Below, one piece after another: positions 9,245 through 18,331 of a stretch of DNA of 64,000 nucleotides. The stretch comes from Deinococcus sp. Arct2-2. GTDB lineage: Bacteria; Deinococcota; Deinococci; Deinococcales; Deinococcaceae. The stretch's first letter is position 1, and each line of letters opens with the position of its first letter. Below the pieces are notes generated by a model that searched no databases, was not told the DNA's origin, and saw only the letters and a program-made list of their open reading frames with translations. The position numbers and the translations under genes were made by a program. The DNA lies in assembly GCF_004801315.1 (NCBI RefSeq), contig NZ_SSNW01000014.1, positions 1 through 64,000 of the forward strand, written 5' to 3'.

Positions 9245-10306
9245 TCACAGGTCTGCTCCCGGCCATGAGATTCGGGGCGCTGCCGTAGATTCACGCAGGA
9301 TCAATTCAGTCAGGAAAGGTGGAGGGAGCGCCGTCTCTTGGCCCTCAGCCAGCCCCACGAGCAGCTGCACGGCCTGCTCACCGATCCGGTGAAGGGGTTG
9401 AGACACCGTGGTCAGCGCTGGGCGAGCCGCCGCCGAAAGCGGCAAGTTGTCGAAGCCCACCACCGAGAGGTCTCGCGGCACCTGCCATCCCCGATCTTGA
9501 GCGGTGTGAATGGCGCCGAGCGCCATGGCGTCCCCAGAAACGAACAGGGCCGTGGGAGGCCGGGAGAGCTGCAGCAACTGCTCAGCGGCGCGCGCGCCGC
9601 TGAGTTTGGTGAAGTCACCGTGCTGTACGTATTCAGACTGGAGGGGTAAACCGGCAGCAAGCAGACCCTCACGGTAGCCCCGCAAACGCTCATGGGCGTC
9701 GTTGCGTTCAAACGTCTCTTTGTAAGCCGCGGCGTCCCCCACCTCTGGTTCAGCCTCTAAGCCACTGATGAACCCGATCTCCGTGTGCCCCAGCGCCAGC
9801 AAATGCTGCATGGCCAGGCGTGCCCCACCGTAGTTGTCCACCGTCAGAGGATGCGCCGAAGGGCCGTCTACGCTAACGACATGGGCGGGCAACTCGATGT
9901 TCCCCCACTGCCCTTCTCGCGAGGGCTGGATCAGCAGGGCACCGGCGGACAGCCGTGTCATCGTGGAAAAGTCCGAGGTGCTGGCCCCAACCAGCATCAT
10001 CACCACCAGATCGTAATTCAGCCGGTCCGCAGCCTGGGCCGCGCCCTGCACAACTTCCGAGGCATAGGGACGGTTAAGCTGAGGCGTGAAGACGCTGATC
10101 AAGCGGTTGCGGCCGCCGGCGAGAGAACGGGCCGTCGCGTTGACCCGGTAGCCGGTCTCGGCAATGGCCTCCAGCACCCGTTGCCGGGTCACTGGACGCA
10201 CCACATTTTTTCCGTTGATCACGTTGGACACCGTCATGGGCGAAACGCCCGCCCGAACCGCGACGTCGTGCAGGGTCAGTACCGGACTGCCGGCCTTATC
10301 TGGCAT
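9245..10306 (-). CDS. LacI-family transcriptional repressor
   Basis: A 353-residue sugar-responsive repressor. The N-terminal HTH (TLHDVAVRAGVSPMTVSNVI, residues about 11-30) and hinge helix (ARSLAGGRNRLI) precede a periplasmic-binding-protein-like effector domain. It is divergent from the discoidin/beta-helix gene at 10589. The perfect palindrome at 10489-10502 and an imperfect copy at 10373-10386 in the shared promoter region are its likely operators. It should therefore control the secreted carbohydrate-active gene group to its right, and itself. The inducer is unknown; a glucan-derived oligosaccharide is my guess from context. Confidence 0.9.
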   Translation of the reverse strand: MPDKAGSPVLTLHDVAVRAGVSPMTVSNVINGKNVVRPVTRQRVLEAIAETGYRVNATARSLAGGRNRLISVFTPQLNRPYASEVVQGAAQAADRLNYDLVVMMLVGASTSDFSTMTRLSAGALLIQPSREGQWGNIELPAHVVSVDGPSAHPLTVDNYGGARLAMQHLLALGHTEIGFISGLEAEPEVGDAAAYKETFERNDAHERLRGYREGLLAAGLPLQSEYVQHGDFTKLSGARAAEQLLQLSRPPTALFVSGDAMALGAIHTAQDRGWQVPRDLSVVGFDNLPLSAAARPALTTVSQPLHRIGEQAVQLLVGLAEGQETALPPPFLTELILRESTAAPRISWPGADL

Positions 10307-10372
10307 GACGGTCTAGTGGATTTAGCAGCTCACGGGGCAGGGCAACAGGAGATTCAACTTGCATTCTACCAA

Positions 10373-10386
10373 TTATAGCGCTACAT
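10373..10386. promoter_or_regulatory. imperfect LacI operator copy
   Basis: TTATAGCGCTACAT shares the first eleven bases of the perfect palindrome at 10489-10502 and lies 67 bp upstream of the LacI start. It probably serves autoregulation or looping. Confidence 0.5.
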
Positions 10387-10488
10387 TCTACGAACACACA
10401 TCATCCAGTCCTCTCCCTTCTCTGCGCTTACCGAGTCAGGAGGTGCCTTTGGCTTTGAGCATCCATCGGCCTGTTATCCGTCACAAAA

Positions 10489-10502
10489 TTATAGCGCTAT
10501 AA
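10489..10502. promoter_or_regulatory. LacI-type palindromic operator
   Basis: TTATAGCGCTATAA is a perfect 14-bp palindrome with the central CG typical of LacI/GalR-family sites. It lies 86 bp upstream of the discoidin/beta-helix gene, within the promoter region shared with the divergent LacI gene. Confidence 0.7.
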
Positions 10503-10588
10503 CTCCCGTGCCCGAGCGTCTGAGGTGTCTGCTCCCTCAGCACTGCGCCAGGAGCGCTGTCACTCCGAGCTGTTCACTGAGGAGCACC

Positions 10589-12805
10589 ATGAACAAAGTT
10601 GTCACCCTGTTGACCGGACTGACCGTCGCCTTAACTGCCTGCGGCACCTCCACAAACCCCCGTCCAGCTGCTGCAGAACTTCAAGCGCTGGCTACCTGCA
10701 ACCCCACCAATGTGGCGCTGGGCAAAGCCGCTTCAGCCTCGTCCACCGAAAATCCAGCGTACTTGGGCGCTCAACAAGCCTTCGATGGCAGCGGTACCGG
10801 GGGTACCCGCTGGGCCAGCCAGTGGAGCGATCCCCAGTGGCTCCAAGTCAATCTAGGCTCCCGGCAGCCCCTGTGCTCAGTCACTCTCCTCTGGGAAGCC
10901 GCCTACGCCAAGACCTTCCAGATCGAGGTCTCCGACAACGGCACAGCGTGGACTCCGGCCTCACCGGTGGTCAACGGTACCGGCGGCACTCAGACGGTGG
11001 CGGTCAGCGGCACCGGGCAGTACGTCCGCATGAAGGGCCTGACCCGCATCGGCGGCTACGGCTACTCCCTCTACGAACTGCAGGTCTACGCGGGCAGCGG
11101 CACCACCACGCTCCCCACCTCCGACACCCCAGACTTTGGCCCGAACGTTTCAGTCTTTGACCCGGCCACCCCTATTTCCACCATCCAGTCCAAGCTGGAC
11201 ACAGCCTTCAATGCGCAGCTGAAAAATCCTAGCGCGCAGTTCGGCGACCAGCGCAACGTGTTTCTGTTCAAACCGGGCACCTACGGCCGCGTCTTCGCCA
11301 ACGTAGGCTTCTACACGGCCCTCGCAGGTCTGGGGCGCAATCCCGATGACGTGACCATCAACGGCGCGGTCAACGTGGACAGCGGCTGGGTGTTCGGCGA
11401 CGAGCGGAACGCGACCCAGAACTTCTGGCGCAGCGCCGAGAACCTCGCCGTGGTCCCCGAAGGCGGTACGAACCGCTGGGCCGTGTCTCAGGCCGCGCCC
11501 ATGCGCCGCGTGCATATCCGGGGCAACCTCACCATGGGACCCTCCAATCAGGACTTTGGTCAGGGCTATTCCAGCGGCGGTTACATCGCCGACAGCAAGG
11601 TTGACGGCGCCGTGACCTCGGGGTCGCAGCAGCAGTGGTACACCCGTGACAGCACCCTGGGCAGTTGGAGCGGCAGCAACTGGAACATGGTCTTTTCCGG
11701 CGTGCAGGGCGCGCCCGCCCAGACGTTCCCCAAACCTGCCTACACCACGCTCGCCACCACCCCTGCGTCGCGCGAGAAGCCGTACCTGTACTTTGAGAAC
11801 GGCAAGTACAACGTGTTCGTGCCCAGCTTAAGAACCAACTCGGCGGGTATCACCTGGCCCAATACGCCCGGTACGTCTATCCCCATGAGCCAGTTTTATG
11901 TGGCCCGGCCCAGCGACAGCGCGGCGACGCTTAACCAGGCGCTCTCACAAGGCCTCAACCTGTTTTTCACGCCCGGCGTGTACCACCTCAATCAGACCCT
12001 GAACGTGACCCGTGCGGGTACCGTGGTGACGGGTATCGGCTTCCCGACCCTGATTCCCGACGGCGGTGTCAACGCCATGCAGGTTGCCGACGTGGACGGC
12101 GTGAACATCAGCAGTCTGCTGTTCGACGCCGGCACCGTGAACAGCCCCGCGCTACTGACCGTGGGCACCGCCGGATCGCACGTCAGTCACGCGGCCAACC
12201 CAATCAGCGTGCAGGACGTGTACTTCCGCATCGGCGGCGCGGTGGCGGGCAAGTCCACCACCAGCCTGATCGTCCACTCTGACCACACCCTCATCGACCA
12301 TATCTGGGCTTGGCGGGCCGACCACGGCAACTCTCCCACGGGCTGGACCATCAACACGGCCGATACCGGCGTGATCGTGAACGGCAACAACGTCTTGGCG
12401 ACCGGCTTGTTCGTCGAGCACTACCAGAAGTACCAAGTGATCTGGAACGGTCAAGGCGGCAAAACCATCTTCTTCCAGAACGAAATGCCCTACGACGTGC
12501 CCAACCAAGCAACCTGGCGTGCGGGGGCCAACGGCTATGCGGCCTATAAGGTGGCCGACAACGTCACCACCCATGAGGGCTGGGGACTGGGAGCCTATGC
12601 CTACTTCAGCACCAATCCGGCCGTTCACGCCGACCGGGGCTTTGAGGTGCCGAACACTCCGGGCGTCAAGATGCACAGCGTGTTGACCGTTTCGCTGGGC
12701 AACACGGGGTACATCGACCGCGTGATCAACACGGTGGGCGACACGGTCCCCTTTGCCGATCCGGCCAAGAACACCGCGCCCAGCACGGTGATCAACTACC
12801 CCTGA
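10589..12805 (+). CDS. secreted lipoprotein: discoidin domain plus beta-helix domain
   Basis: A 738-residue protein. The ATG at 10589 follows a GAGGAG ribosome site. Residues 1-18 form a lipoprotein signal (lipobox LTAC, Cys18). Residues about 37-169 are an F5/8 type C (discoidin, CBM32-like) sugar-binding domain. About 185-738 is a large domain related to a group of right-handed beta-helix proteins often mislabelled adenylyl cyclase in Streptomyces; landmarks are FTPGVYHLNQTL, DHTLIDHIWAWRADHG and GLFVEHYQKYQVIWNG. It probably binds and cleaves an extracellular polysaccharide. The discoidin DNA is identical to that in the gene at 14653. The C-terminal half has a paralogue at the right end of the window. 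The CAZy family is not determined. Confidence 0.8.
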   Translation: MNKVVTLLTGLTVALTACGTSTNPRPAAAELQALATCNPTNVALGKAASASSTENPAYLGAQQAFDGSGTGGTRWASQWSDPQWLQVNLGSRQPLCSVTLLWEAAYAKTFQIEVSDNGTAWTPASPVVNGTGGTQTVAVSGTGQYVRMKGLTRIGGYGYSLYELQVYAGSGTTTLPTSDTPDFGPNVSVFDPATPISTIQSKLDTAFNAQLKNPSAQFGDQRNVFLFKPGTYGRVFANVGFYTALAGLGRNPDDVTINGAVNVDSGWVFGDERNATQNFWRSAENLAVVPEGGTNRWAVSQAAPMRRVHIRGNLTMGPSNQDFGQGYSSGGYIADSKVDGAVTSGSQQQWYTRDSTLGSWSGSNWNMVFSGVQGAPAQTFPKPAYTTLATTPASREKPYLYFENGKYNVFVPSLRTNSAGITWPNTPGTSIPMSQFYVARPSDSAATLNQALSQGLNLFFTPGVYHLNQTLNVTRAGTVVTGIGFPTLIPDGGVNAMQVADVDGVNISSLLFDAGTVNSPALLTVGTAGSHVSHAANPISVQDVYFRIGGAVAGKSTTSLIVHSDHTLIDHIWAWRADHGNSPTGWTINTADTGVIVNGNNVLATGLFVEHYQKYQVIWNGQGGKTIFFQNEMPYDVPNQATWRAGANGYAAYKVADNVTTHEGWGLGAYAYFSTNPAVHADRGFEVPNTPGVKMHSVLTVSLGNTGYIDRVINTVGDTVPFADPAKNTAPSTVINYP
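10697..11094 (+). repeat. 398-bp perfect direct repeat, copy 1
   Basis: This stretch, which encodes the discoidin domain, is identical base for base to 15604-16001 (offset 4907). The sequences on either side differ. Confidence 0.95.
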
Positions 12806-12886
12806 GGCGGGAAAACCGACTGCGAGGGGGCTGGCACGAGGCGCGGGAATACCCGCAATAACCGGCCCCAGCCCCCAAGTTGGACA

Positions 12887-12921
12887 GCACGAGGGGCACG
12901 TTCGCACCGTGTCCCTCGTGC
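12887..12921 (+). terminator. intergenic hairpin
   Basis: A 14-base inverted repeat (GCACGAGGGGCACG against CGTGTCCCTCGTGC, one G-T wobble) with a 7-nt loop, between the stop at 12805 and the start at 12968. No T run follows, so it may be an attenuator or mRNA stabiliser rather than a full terminator. Confidence 0.45.
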
Positions 12922-12967
12922 ACAGGCTTGAAAACGCCCCCTTCACTTGCTTTCAAGAGAGACGATC

Positions 12968-14524
12968 ATGCCAGACGACGCACGGATCACCCCGGCTCCG
13001 CTTCTCAGCGCTCCCCTCTCGCCCAAGCGTTCCAGCGTTCCTCTCCTGATGACCCTGGCTGGCCTGACATTGCTGCTGGGCAGCTGCGGTGAGCAGAGCG
13101 GCACGGCAGCGCGGCTGCCCCAGACAGGCGCGAATCTCGCCGGAATGGATCACGCGGGGATGAATATGGACGGAACCAGCCTGACCATTCAAGCTCTGGG
13201 GGACTGCGCTACCCTCGGCAGCGTGAACCTCGCGCAGGGACGGGTGGCCGCCGCCTCCTCCCTTCAGTCCCTCGAATTCAAGGCCCGCAACGCCTTTGAC
13301 GGCACGGACACCACCCGCTGGTCGAGTCTGGCCAACACTGATCCGCAGTGGATTCAGGTCAATTTGGGCCGTGTGCAGACCGTCTGCGGCCTGACGGTGC
13401 AGTGGGAAGGGGCCTACGCCAAAGCCTTTCGCATCGAGGTGTCCAACGACGCCGTGACCTGGACGCAGATTTACAGCACGGCCACGGGCACCGGCGGCAC
13501 CCAGACCATCAAGCCGACCGTGACGGCCTCAGGCCAGTATCTGCGGCTGACCGGCACGGTGCGCGGCTCACCCTACGGCTACTCGCTCCTGGACATGAAA
13601 GTGTTCGGCCCCTCGGGCAGCGGCCCGGCCACCTCGGGTGCCGGCTGGGTGGACGCCCCTCAACCGGTGACGGGCGTGACGTCCTCCACGGCCAAGCCCA
13701 CGCCCACTGGACACCATGAGTTTCAGGCCAACTGCTCGGTGAGCCGCAGCAACCTGTCCGACGATCCCATCAAATTTTTTGCCCAACCCGGTGCGTCGCA
13801 CCTGCATACCTTCCTGGGGAACACCACGACCAATGCGGGCACCACCCTCTCCAGTCTGCAGGCGGGGGGCGGCTCCTGTACGGCCCCCGACGACCGCTCG
13901 GCGTACTGGATGCCGACCATGCTCAACGGCGATACCCCGGTGCAGCCCGTGGGAACGCAGGTGATCTACTACAAAGCGGGCGTGACCGACTACACCAGCG
14001 TGCGCCCCTTTCCAGCCGGCCTGCGCTTTATCGTGGGCGATATGAACGCCACGCGCGAAGAGTTCCTGGCCGAATCCGTGGTGGGCTGGGAGTGCGGCGA
14101 TAAGACGGGCCTGTCCGACTTTCCAGCGAGCTGCGCGGCAGGCAGCCAGCTCAACTTGCGGTACCAGGCGCCAAGTTGTTGGGACGGCCTGCACCTTGAT
14201 TCCCCCGACCATCAACGCCATATGGCTTACCCGGTGGGCAGCACTCAGGATAACGGCGTGTGCCCCGCGTCCCACCCCATCGCTGTCCCCAAGATCGAAT
14301 TCAAGATGGCGTTTCCGGCGGGCAGCGACACCTCGCGCGTGCGCCTCTCCAGCGGGCGCGGGTACTCGTTCCACTACGACTTTTTCAACGCCTGGGATCC
14401 GGCCACCCTGAAGGCGCTGGTCGACGGCTGCATCCGCAAGGGCTTCCAGTGCAGCGCGCAAGGCGCTGATCTCTACCATCCCGAAGTTAAACCTGTACTG
14501 GGCTCCGACTACCGCCTCCACTAG
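12968..14524 (+). CDS. secreted lipoprotein: discoidin domain plus DUF1996
   Basis: A 518-residue protein starting at the ATG at 12968. A long signal region ends in the lipobox LLLGSC (Cys40). A short Met/His-rich stretch (MDHAGMNMDG) follows near residue 62 and could bind metal. Residues about 80-210 form a discoidin (F5/8 type C) domain that is only distantly similar to the two identical copies nearby. From about 235 to the end the sequence matches DUF1996, known from secreted fungal and bacterial proteins, with the landmarks HHEFQANCSVSRSN and HLHTFLGN and many cysteines. The function of DUF1996 is not known to me. The operon context points to carbohydrate breakdown. Confidence 0.8.
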   Translation: MPDDARITPAPLLSAPLSPKRSSVPLLMTLAGLTLLLGSCGEQSGTAARLPQTGANLAGMDHAGMNMDGTSLTIQALGDCATLGSVNLAQGRVAAASSLQSLEFKARNAFDGTDTTRWSSLANTDPQWIQVNLGRVQTVCGLTVQWEGAYAKAFRIEVSNDAVTWTQIYSTATGTGGTQTIKPTVTASGQYLRLTGTVRGSPYGYSLLDMKVFGPSGSGPATSGAGWVDAPQPVTGVTSSTAKPTPTGHHEFQANCSVSRSNLSDDPIKFFAQPGASHLHTFLGNTTTNAGTTLSSLQAGGGSCTAPDDRSAYWMPTMLNGDTPVQPVGTQVIYYKAGVTDYTSVRPFPAGLRFIVGDMNATREEFLAESVVGWECGDKTGLSDFPASCAAGSQLNLRYQAPSCWDGLHLDSPDHQRHMAYPVGSTQDNGVCPASHPIAVPKIEFKMAFPAGSDTSRVRLSSGRGYSFHYDFFNAWDPATLKALVDGCIRKGFQCSAQGADLYHPEVKPVLGSDYRLH

Positions 14525-14541
14525 CGCTGGGCGACGGCGGC

Positions 14542-14588
14542 TTGACCACTGGGGAGGCGTGAATAATTGTCCGCTTCCCAGTGGTCAA
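14542..14588 (+). terminator. intergenic hairpin
   Basis: TTGACCACTGGG and its exact complement form a 12-bp stem with a 23-nt loop, 18 bases after the DUF1996 stop. No T run follows. It may attenuate read-through to the glucanase gene. Confidence 0.4.
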
Positions 14589-14652
14589 CCCAACCCTGCG
14601 CCCTCCTCCTCTGCCGCGAAAGAGCTGTGCGGCACTCCCCAAGAGGTGACGG

Positions 14653-16008
14653 ATGAACCGAAATCACGTATTGACCCTATCGGCTGGACTGGCTCTGCTG
14701 CTGAGCGGCTGCGGTAACACGGGCACGTCCGCGCGCCAGTCGGACGTGGAGCCAGGGGCCCAGGCAGGCGCACAGCACCGCCTTCAGTCTCAGGCGATCG
14801 CCAAAAGTTTTAAGCGCGGCATCGCCTACGACCTGTCAAGCGCCGCCGACTTCAGCGCGCTCGCACCCGGCGTGAGCTGGTGGTACAACTGGGGGTCTTC
14901 TCCCAACAGCAGCGTGCCGCCGGATTACAGCGCGCGCTACAGCATGGACTATCTCCCTATGCTGTGGAACGGCAACTTTGACGCGGCCACCGTTGAGGGC
15001 AAACTCAGGGCCAATCCAGCCGTCAAGTACTTGCTGGTCATGAACGAGCCGAACCTCACGGCGCCGCAAGCCAACCTGACCCCCACGCAGGCCGCCGACA
15101 TTTGGCCGAGATATGAACAGGTCGCGCGCAACACGGGCGTCAAGATCGTCGGGCCGCAGATCACTTGGGGCAACCTGCCCAATTACAATGACCCAGTGGT
15201 GTGGCTCGACGCCTTTTATACGGCCTACCGCACCAAAAACGGAGGCCGTGATCCCCAGATCGACTTCCTGGGCTTTCATTGGTACGACTATGGCCTCGCC
15301 GGACAGCTCGACCGACTCAAGAAGTATGGGAAGCCGTTTTGGGTGACGGAGTTTGCCAACTGGCATGTGGGGGACGGCAACGCGCAGATCGATAGCGTCG
15401 CCAAGCAAAAGGCGCAAATGGCCGAGATGGTCGCGACGCTCGAGGCACGCCCAGATGTGTTCCGCTACGCCTGGTTCACGGGGCGCTGGACCAACGACAC
15501 CCATTTCACTGGGCTGCTGGGTGCCGATGGTCAACTGACCGAACTGGGTTCTTACTATCTCTCGCTGCCGTATAGCGGCGCAGCGAGTGGGGGAGCGGGA
15601 ACGTGCAACCCCACCAATGTGGCGCTGGGCAAAGCCGCTTCAGCCTCGTCCACCGAAAATCCAGCGTACTTGGGCGCTCAACAAGCCTTCGATGGCAGCG
15701 GTACCGGGGGTACCCGCTGGGCCAGCCAGTGGAGCGATCCCCAGTGGCTCCAAGTCAATCTAGGCTCCCGGCAGCCCCTGTGCTCAGTCACTCTCCTCTG
15801 GGAAGCCGCCTACGCCAAGACCTTCCAGATCGAGGTCTCCGACAACGGCACAGCGTGGACTCCGGCCTCACCGGTGGTCAACGGTACCGGCGGCACTCAG
15901 ACGGTGGCGGTCAGCGGCACCGGGCAGTACGTCCGCATGAAGGGCCTGACCCGCATCGGCGGCTACGGCTACTCCCTCTACGAACTGCAGGTCTACGCGG
16001 GGCAGTGA
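14653..16008 (+). CDS. GH128-like glycoside hydrolase with C-terminal discoidin domain
   Basis: A 451-residue lipoprotein (lipobox LLSGC, Cys20). Residues about 53-310 are an Asl1-like/GH128 (Glyco_hydro_cc) TIM barrel; characterised members are endo-beta-1,3-glucanases. The probable acid/base Glu132 sits in VMNEPN, and the nucleophile Glu233 in WVTEFA, with a GFHWYDY strand between them. Residues about 318-451 form a discoidin domain identical at DNA level to that at 10697-11094. The start at 14653 has AGAGGTGA just upstream. With the preceding two genes it forms a likely beta-glucan attack set under the LacI at 9245. Confidence 0.8.
   Translation: MNRNHVLTLSAGLALLLSGCGNTGTSARQSDVEPGAQAGAQHRLQSQAIAKSFKRGIAYDLSSAADFSALAPGVSWWYNWGSSPNSSVPPDYSARYSMDYLPMLWNGNFDAATVEGKLRANPAVKYLLVMNEPNLTAPQANLTPTQAADIWPRYEQVARNTGVKIVGPQITWGNLPNYNDPVVWLDAFYTAYRTKNGGRDPQIDFLGFHWYDYGLAGQLDRLKKYGKPFWVTEFANWHVGDGNAQIDSVAKQKAQMAEMVATLEARPDVFRYAWFTGRWTNDTHFTGLLGADGQLTELGSYYLSLPYSGAASGGAGTCNPTNVALGKAASASSTENPAYLGAQQAFDGSGTGGTRWASQWSDPQWLQVNLGSRQPLCSVTLLWEAAYAKTFQIEVSDNGTAWTPASPVVNGTGGTQTVAVSGTGQYVRMKGLTRIGGYGYSLYELQVYAGQ
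15604..16001 (+). repeat. 398-bp perfect direct repeat, copy 2
   Basis: Identical to 10697-11094, same orientation. It ends seven bases before the stop of the glucanase gene. Confidence 0.95.
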
Positions 16009-16525
16009 GGCATGCGGATCTGCCTGAACCGGACCGGGGTCTTGGGCGAACAACCAGCCAGATGGGATGCACGTGTCGTAGGGCGGAAAGGGCTCCCGCT
16101 ATACGAGGTGAGTACTTTCGGGCTCAATGTTGGTCACCAAAACCATGAACTCAAAGGCCCGGCGGATGACAGCGAGGCGCCGCTGCGCCTGAGGGGAGGG
16201 ACTCCGGACACCGCGGTGGTCAGGAGGAGCGGCCAGCTGTCCAACTCCCAGGGATCTGGAGCTTCAGCCTGGCCTAGCACCAGCACACCGAGATCGGTCA
16301 CCGACAGAGGGATGAACTCCGCCCAATGCCAACCGTGTAGGGTTGAACCTCGACCTGCGCGCGAAGCATGCGATCCATAAGGCACTGTATTCAATGCTGC
16401 TCTCACGCACGCGTGTGGTGCTGCAGGCCGCGGAAGCTCGCCTTTCTCTTTGCTGTGCAGCCACTTCACCTTACGCCCCTGACGATGCCAATCAGGGATC
16501 TCCGTTTACCCTGACCTTGTCGGCG
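16009..16525. other. intergenic with possible IS debris
   Basis: About 520 bases with no intact gene. On the minus strand around 16170-16400, broken frames read LLLTTAVSGVP and nearby pieces that loosely resemble the middle of IS4-like transposases, with frameshifts. This is too weak to name a family. Confidence 0.3.
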
Positions 16526-17449
16526 TCAATAGGCGGGGGCCAGTAGGCCATCGGTGTTAAGTTTGGACAGGATGCTCCCCGCATGCCCGCCACAGGCTCC
16601 TCGACTGCCGCAGAAGGCGGTACCGAACCAAACATATTCATTGGGAAATTGATAGGCTCCTAGGGCATTGATGCGCCGCCGGGTGCGTTCCCCGACATTA
16701 AGAACGTTGTACGGCACCTGGAAGCCGTAGGAGCAGTGGTCGCTCCCCCAAAATCCTCCCCGGTCACAGCGGGCGGTGCTCAAATAGTTCCCATGTTTGT
16801 TCTCCGACGAGAACAACACGCCTGTGCCGCCGCCCAGCCGGCCCCAGGTGCAGCTCAGGCCCAGATACTGCGTCTCACGCGAATCCGCGACTGTCCCCTC
16901 ATGTGCCACCGTCTGCGCCGCATAAACGCCGTATCCGTCAGGACAATCGGCATTGGGAGCCAAGGTCAATGCAAAGGGTTCGACGTCTCCGTCGTGCCCA
17001 GACGCGAAAAAGTCCCCACAGTCCCGGCTGTACAACAGCACGTACTGGATGGCGATTTTGCCCCCGTCACCAGGATGGGGCCGGATGCGGGCCAGGGCTG
17101 TACCAGGATTCCAAGGGGCGGCAGGCCCACTGCACCCGTAATTCTCACCCGTGTCGAACCAGACCCAGGGCATGAAGTGTGAGGCGAGACGATCTTCCAG
17201 ACCGTCTGGAAGGCCATCGCCATCATTATCCAGCGCGAGATCCACCGGTTGAGGCAGGTCATAACTCGGCGGTGGGGGCGGCGGAGGCGGTTCACAGTCC
17301 GGTTCGGCATCTGGCGGACAGTATCTGCGTAGCGCTTCCAGAGGTCCAGAAGGCGAGTCTGGCGTGCGAGAACCCTGTTCAGGCGTGTGGGTTCCGCACG
17401 CCGTGAGCGACAGTGCGAGCAGGAGAGCCAACATAGACGGTCTCTTCAC
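16526..17449 (-). CDS. secreted lipoprotein of unknown function
   Basis: A 307-residue protein. The GTG at 17449 is chosen because AAGGAG lies six bases upstream and the following residues form a lipoprotein signal (ALSLTACG). A proline-rich linker with eight consecutive prolines follows. Next comes DNDGDGLPDGLEDRL, which looks like a calcium-binding thrombospondin type-3-like loop. The remaining domain (HFMPWVWFDTGE, YVLLYSRDCGD, HDGDVEPFAL) resembles proteins related to Vps62/DUF946; I hold this loosely. Cysteines are frequent, consistent with export. It lies 131 bp behind the similar small lipoprotein gene and may be co-transcribed with it. Confidence 0.65.
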   Translation of the reverse strand: MKRPSMLALLLALSLTACGTHTPEQGSRTPDSPSGPLEALRRYCPPDAEPDCEPPPPPPPPSYDLPQPVDLALDNDGDGLPDGLEDRLASHFMPWVWFDTGENYGCSGPAAPWNPGTALARIRPHPGDGGKIAIQYVLLYSRDCGDFFASGHDGDVEPFALTLAPNADCPDGYGVYAAQTVAHEGTVADSRETQYLGLSCTWGRLGGGTGVLFSSENKHGNYLSTARCDRGGFWGSDHCSYGFQVPYNVLNVGERTRRRINALGAYQFPNEYVWFGTAFCGSRGACGGHAGSILSKLNTDGLLAPAY

Positions 17450-17580
17450 AGATCTCCTTTTCGGCTGGAGGTAGGGCTCCCACCGAAGGGCAGTGAGCCG
17501 CCAAAGGTCTGTCAATGCAGACCTCTGGCCGATGAACGTTTCTGCGCTGGGGTGCCCCCCAGATCGCCCATAGACAGGGT

Positions 17581-18102
17581 TTAGTAACGGGTAAAGGTGC
17601 GGACGCGGCGATCCACGTACGTGACGCCGTTGTTCACGGCTGTGTAGTCGCAGGCAATCTGCAGACCGTCGCGAATGTCTTCGTTGAACTGGACATCCAC
17701 GCGCGAAGCATTCGACTCGCGGTCTTGATCCCTCAGGCCGCCATTTTCGTAGCATTTGATCTCGATGGAGTTGGCCCGTTTACGCTGCCAGCTTCCCCCC
17801 TGATTTTCCTCGAAAAACAGCACCGCACTGAAGACTTCGGCTTCAGGGTTCTCCCAGGGATAGATGACGTCTTGATGGTTGACGGTCAGCTCGGTGCGGA
17901 TGCGGAGAGAGGCCGGCGGTGGAGGCGTGCCGCCGCCCCCACTGCCCCCGCCATACCCGCCCCCGCCGCCCGAATCTGGATCGCAATCGGCGCAGACCTG
18001 CTGGGCTTGGAGGTTGCCTTCCGGGAAAGCCGCTGTGCTGCAGGCGGACAACGCGCAGAGGGTCAGCGCTGAGAGGGTGAGCAGCGGAAGGGCTTTGTGC
18101 AT
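17581..18102 (-). CDS. small secreted lipoprotein of unknown function
   Basis: A 173-residue protein starting at the ATG at 18102, with a strong AGGAGG site nearby. The lipobox LSAC is at about residue 21. A short CADCD pair and a Gly/Pro-rich linker follow. The C-terminal 110 residues look like a beta-rich domain (LRIRTELTVNHQDV, VRTFTRY at the end) with two further cysteines. No family is recognised. It is divergent from the NarL-type sensor kinase at 18332, so it may be a target or accessory of that system. Confidence 0.65.
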   Translation of the reverse strand: MHKALPLLTLSALTLCALSACSTAAFPEGNLQAQQVCADCDPDSGGGGGYGGGSGGGGTPPPPASLRIRTELTVNHQDVIYPWENPEAEVFSAVLFFEENQGGSWQRKRANSIEIKCYENGGLRDQDRESNASRVDVQFNEDIRDGLQIACDYTAVNNGVTYVDRRVRTFTRY

Positions 18103-18331
18103 GGTGCCTCCTGAATCTGGATGGGAAGAGTTGAGGAAACCCAGAACAGGGGGTGAGCGCTGCTCTGGCCACCCCACAACGAGGGCGACGCACCCGACAA
18201 GGGTTTAGGTACACCCGCAGTCTGCTGGACAGTACCTCCCACGTCTCCTGTCAGAGGGCACCCCACTGACCCCTGACCAATGGCACTTGACACTGGAAAA
18301 CCTGGGGAGCGGTGCTACCGTACAGGAGGCT

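Noticed and set aside
16012..16380. Plus-strand ORF of about 120 codons after the glucanase gene
   Set aside because: Low-information text with no ribosome site; the opposite strand holds weak IS-like pieces instead.
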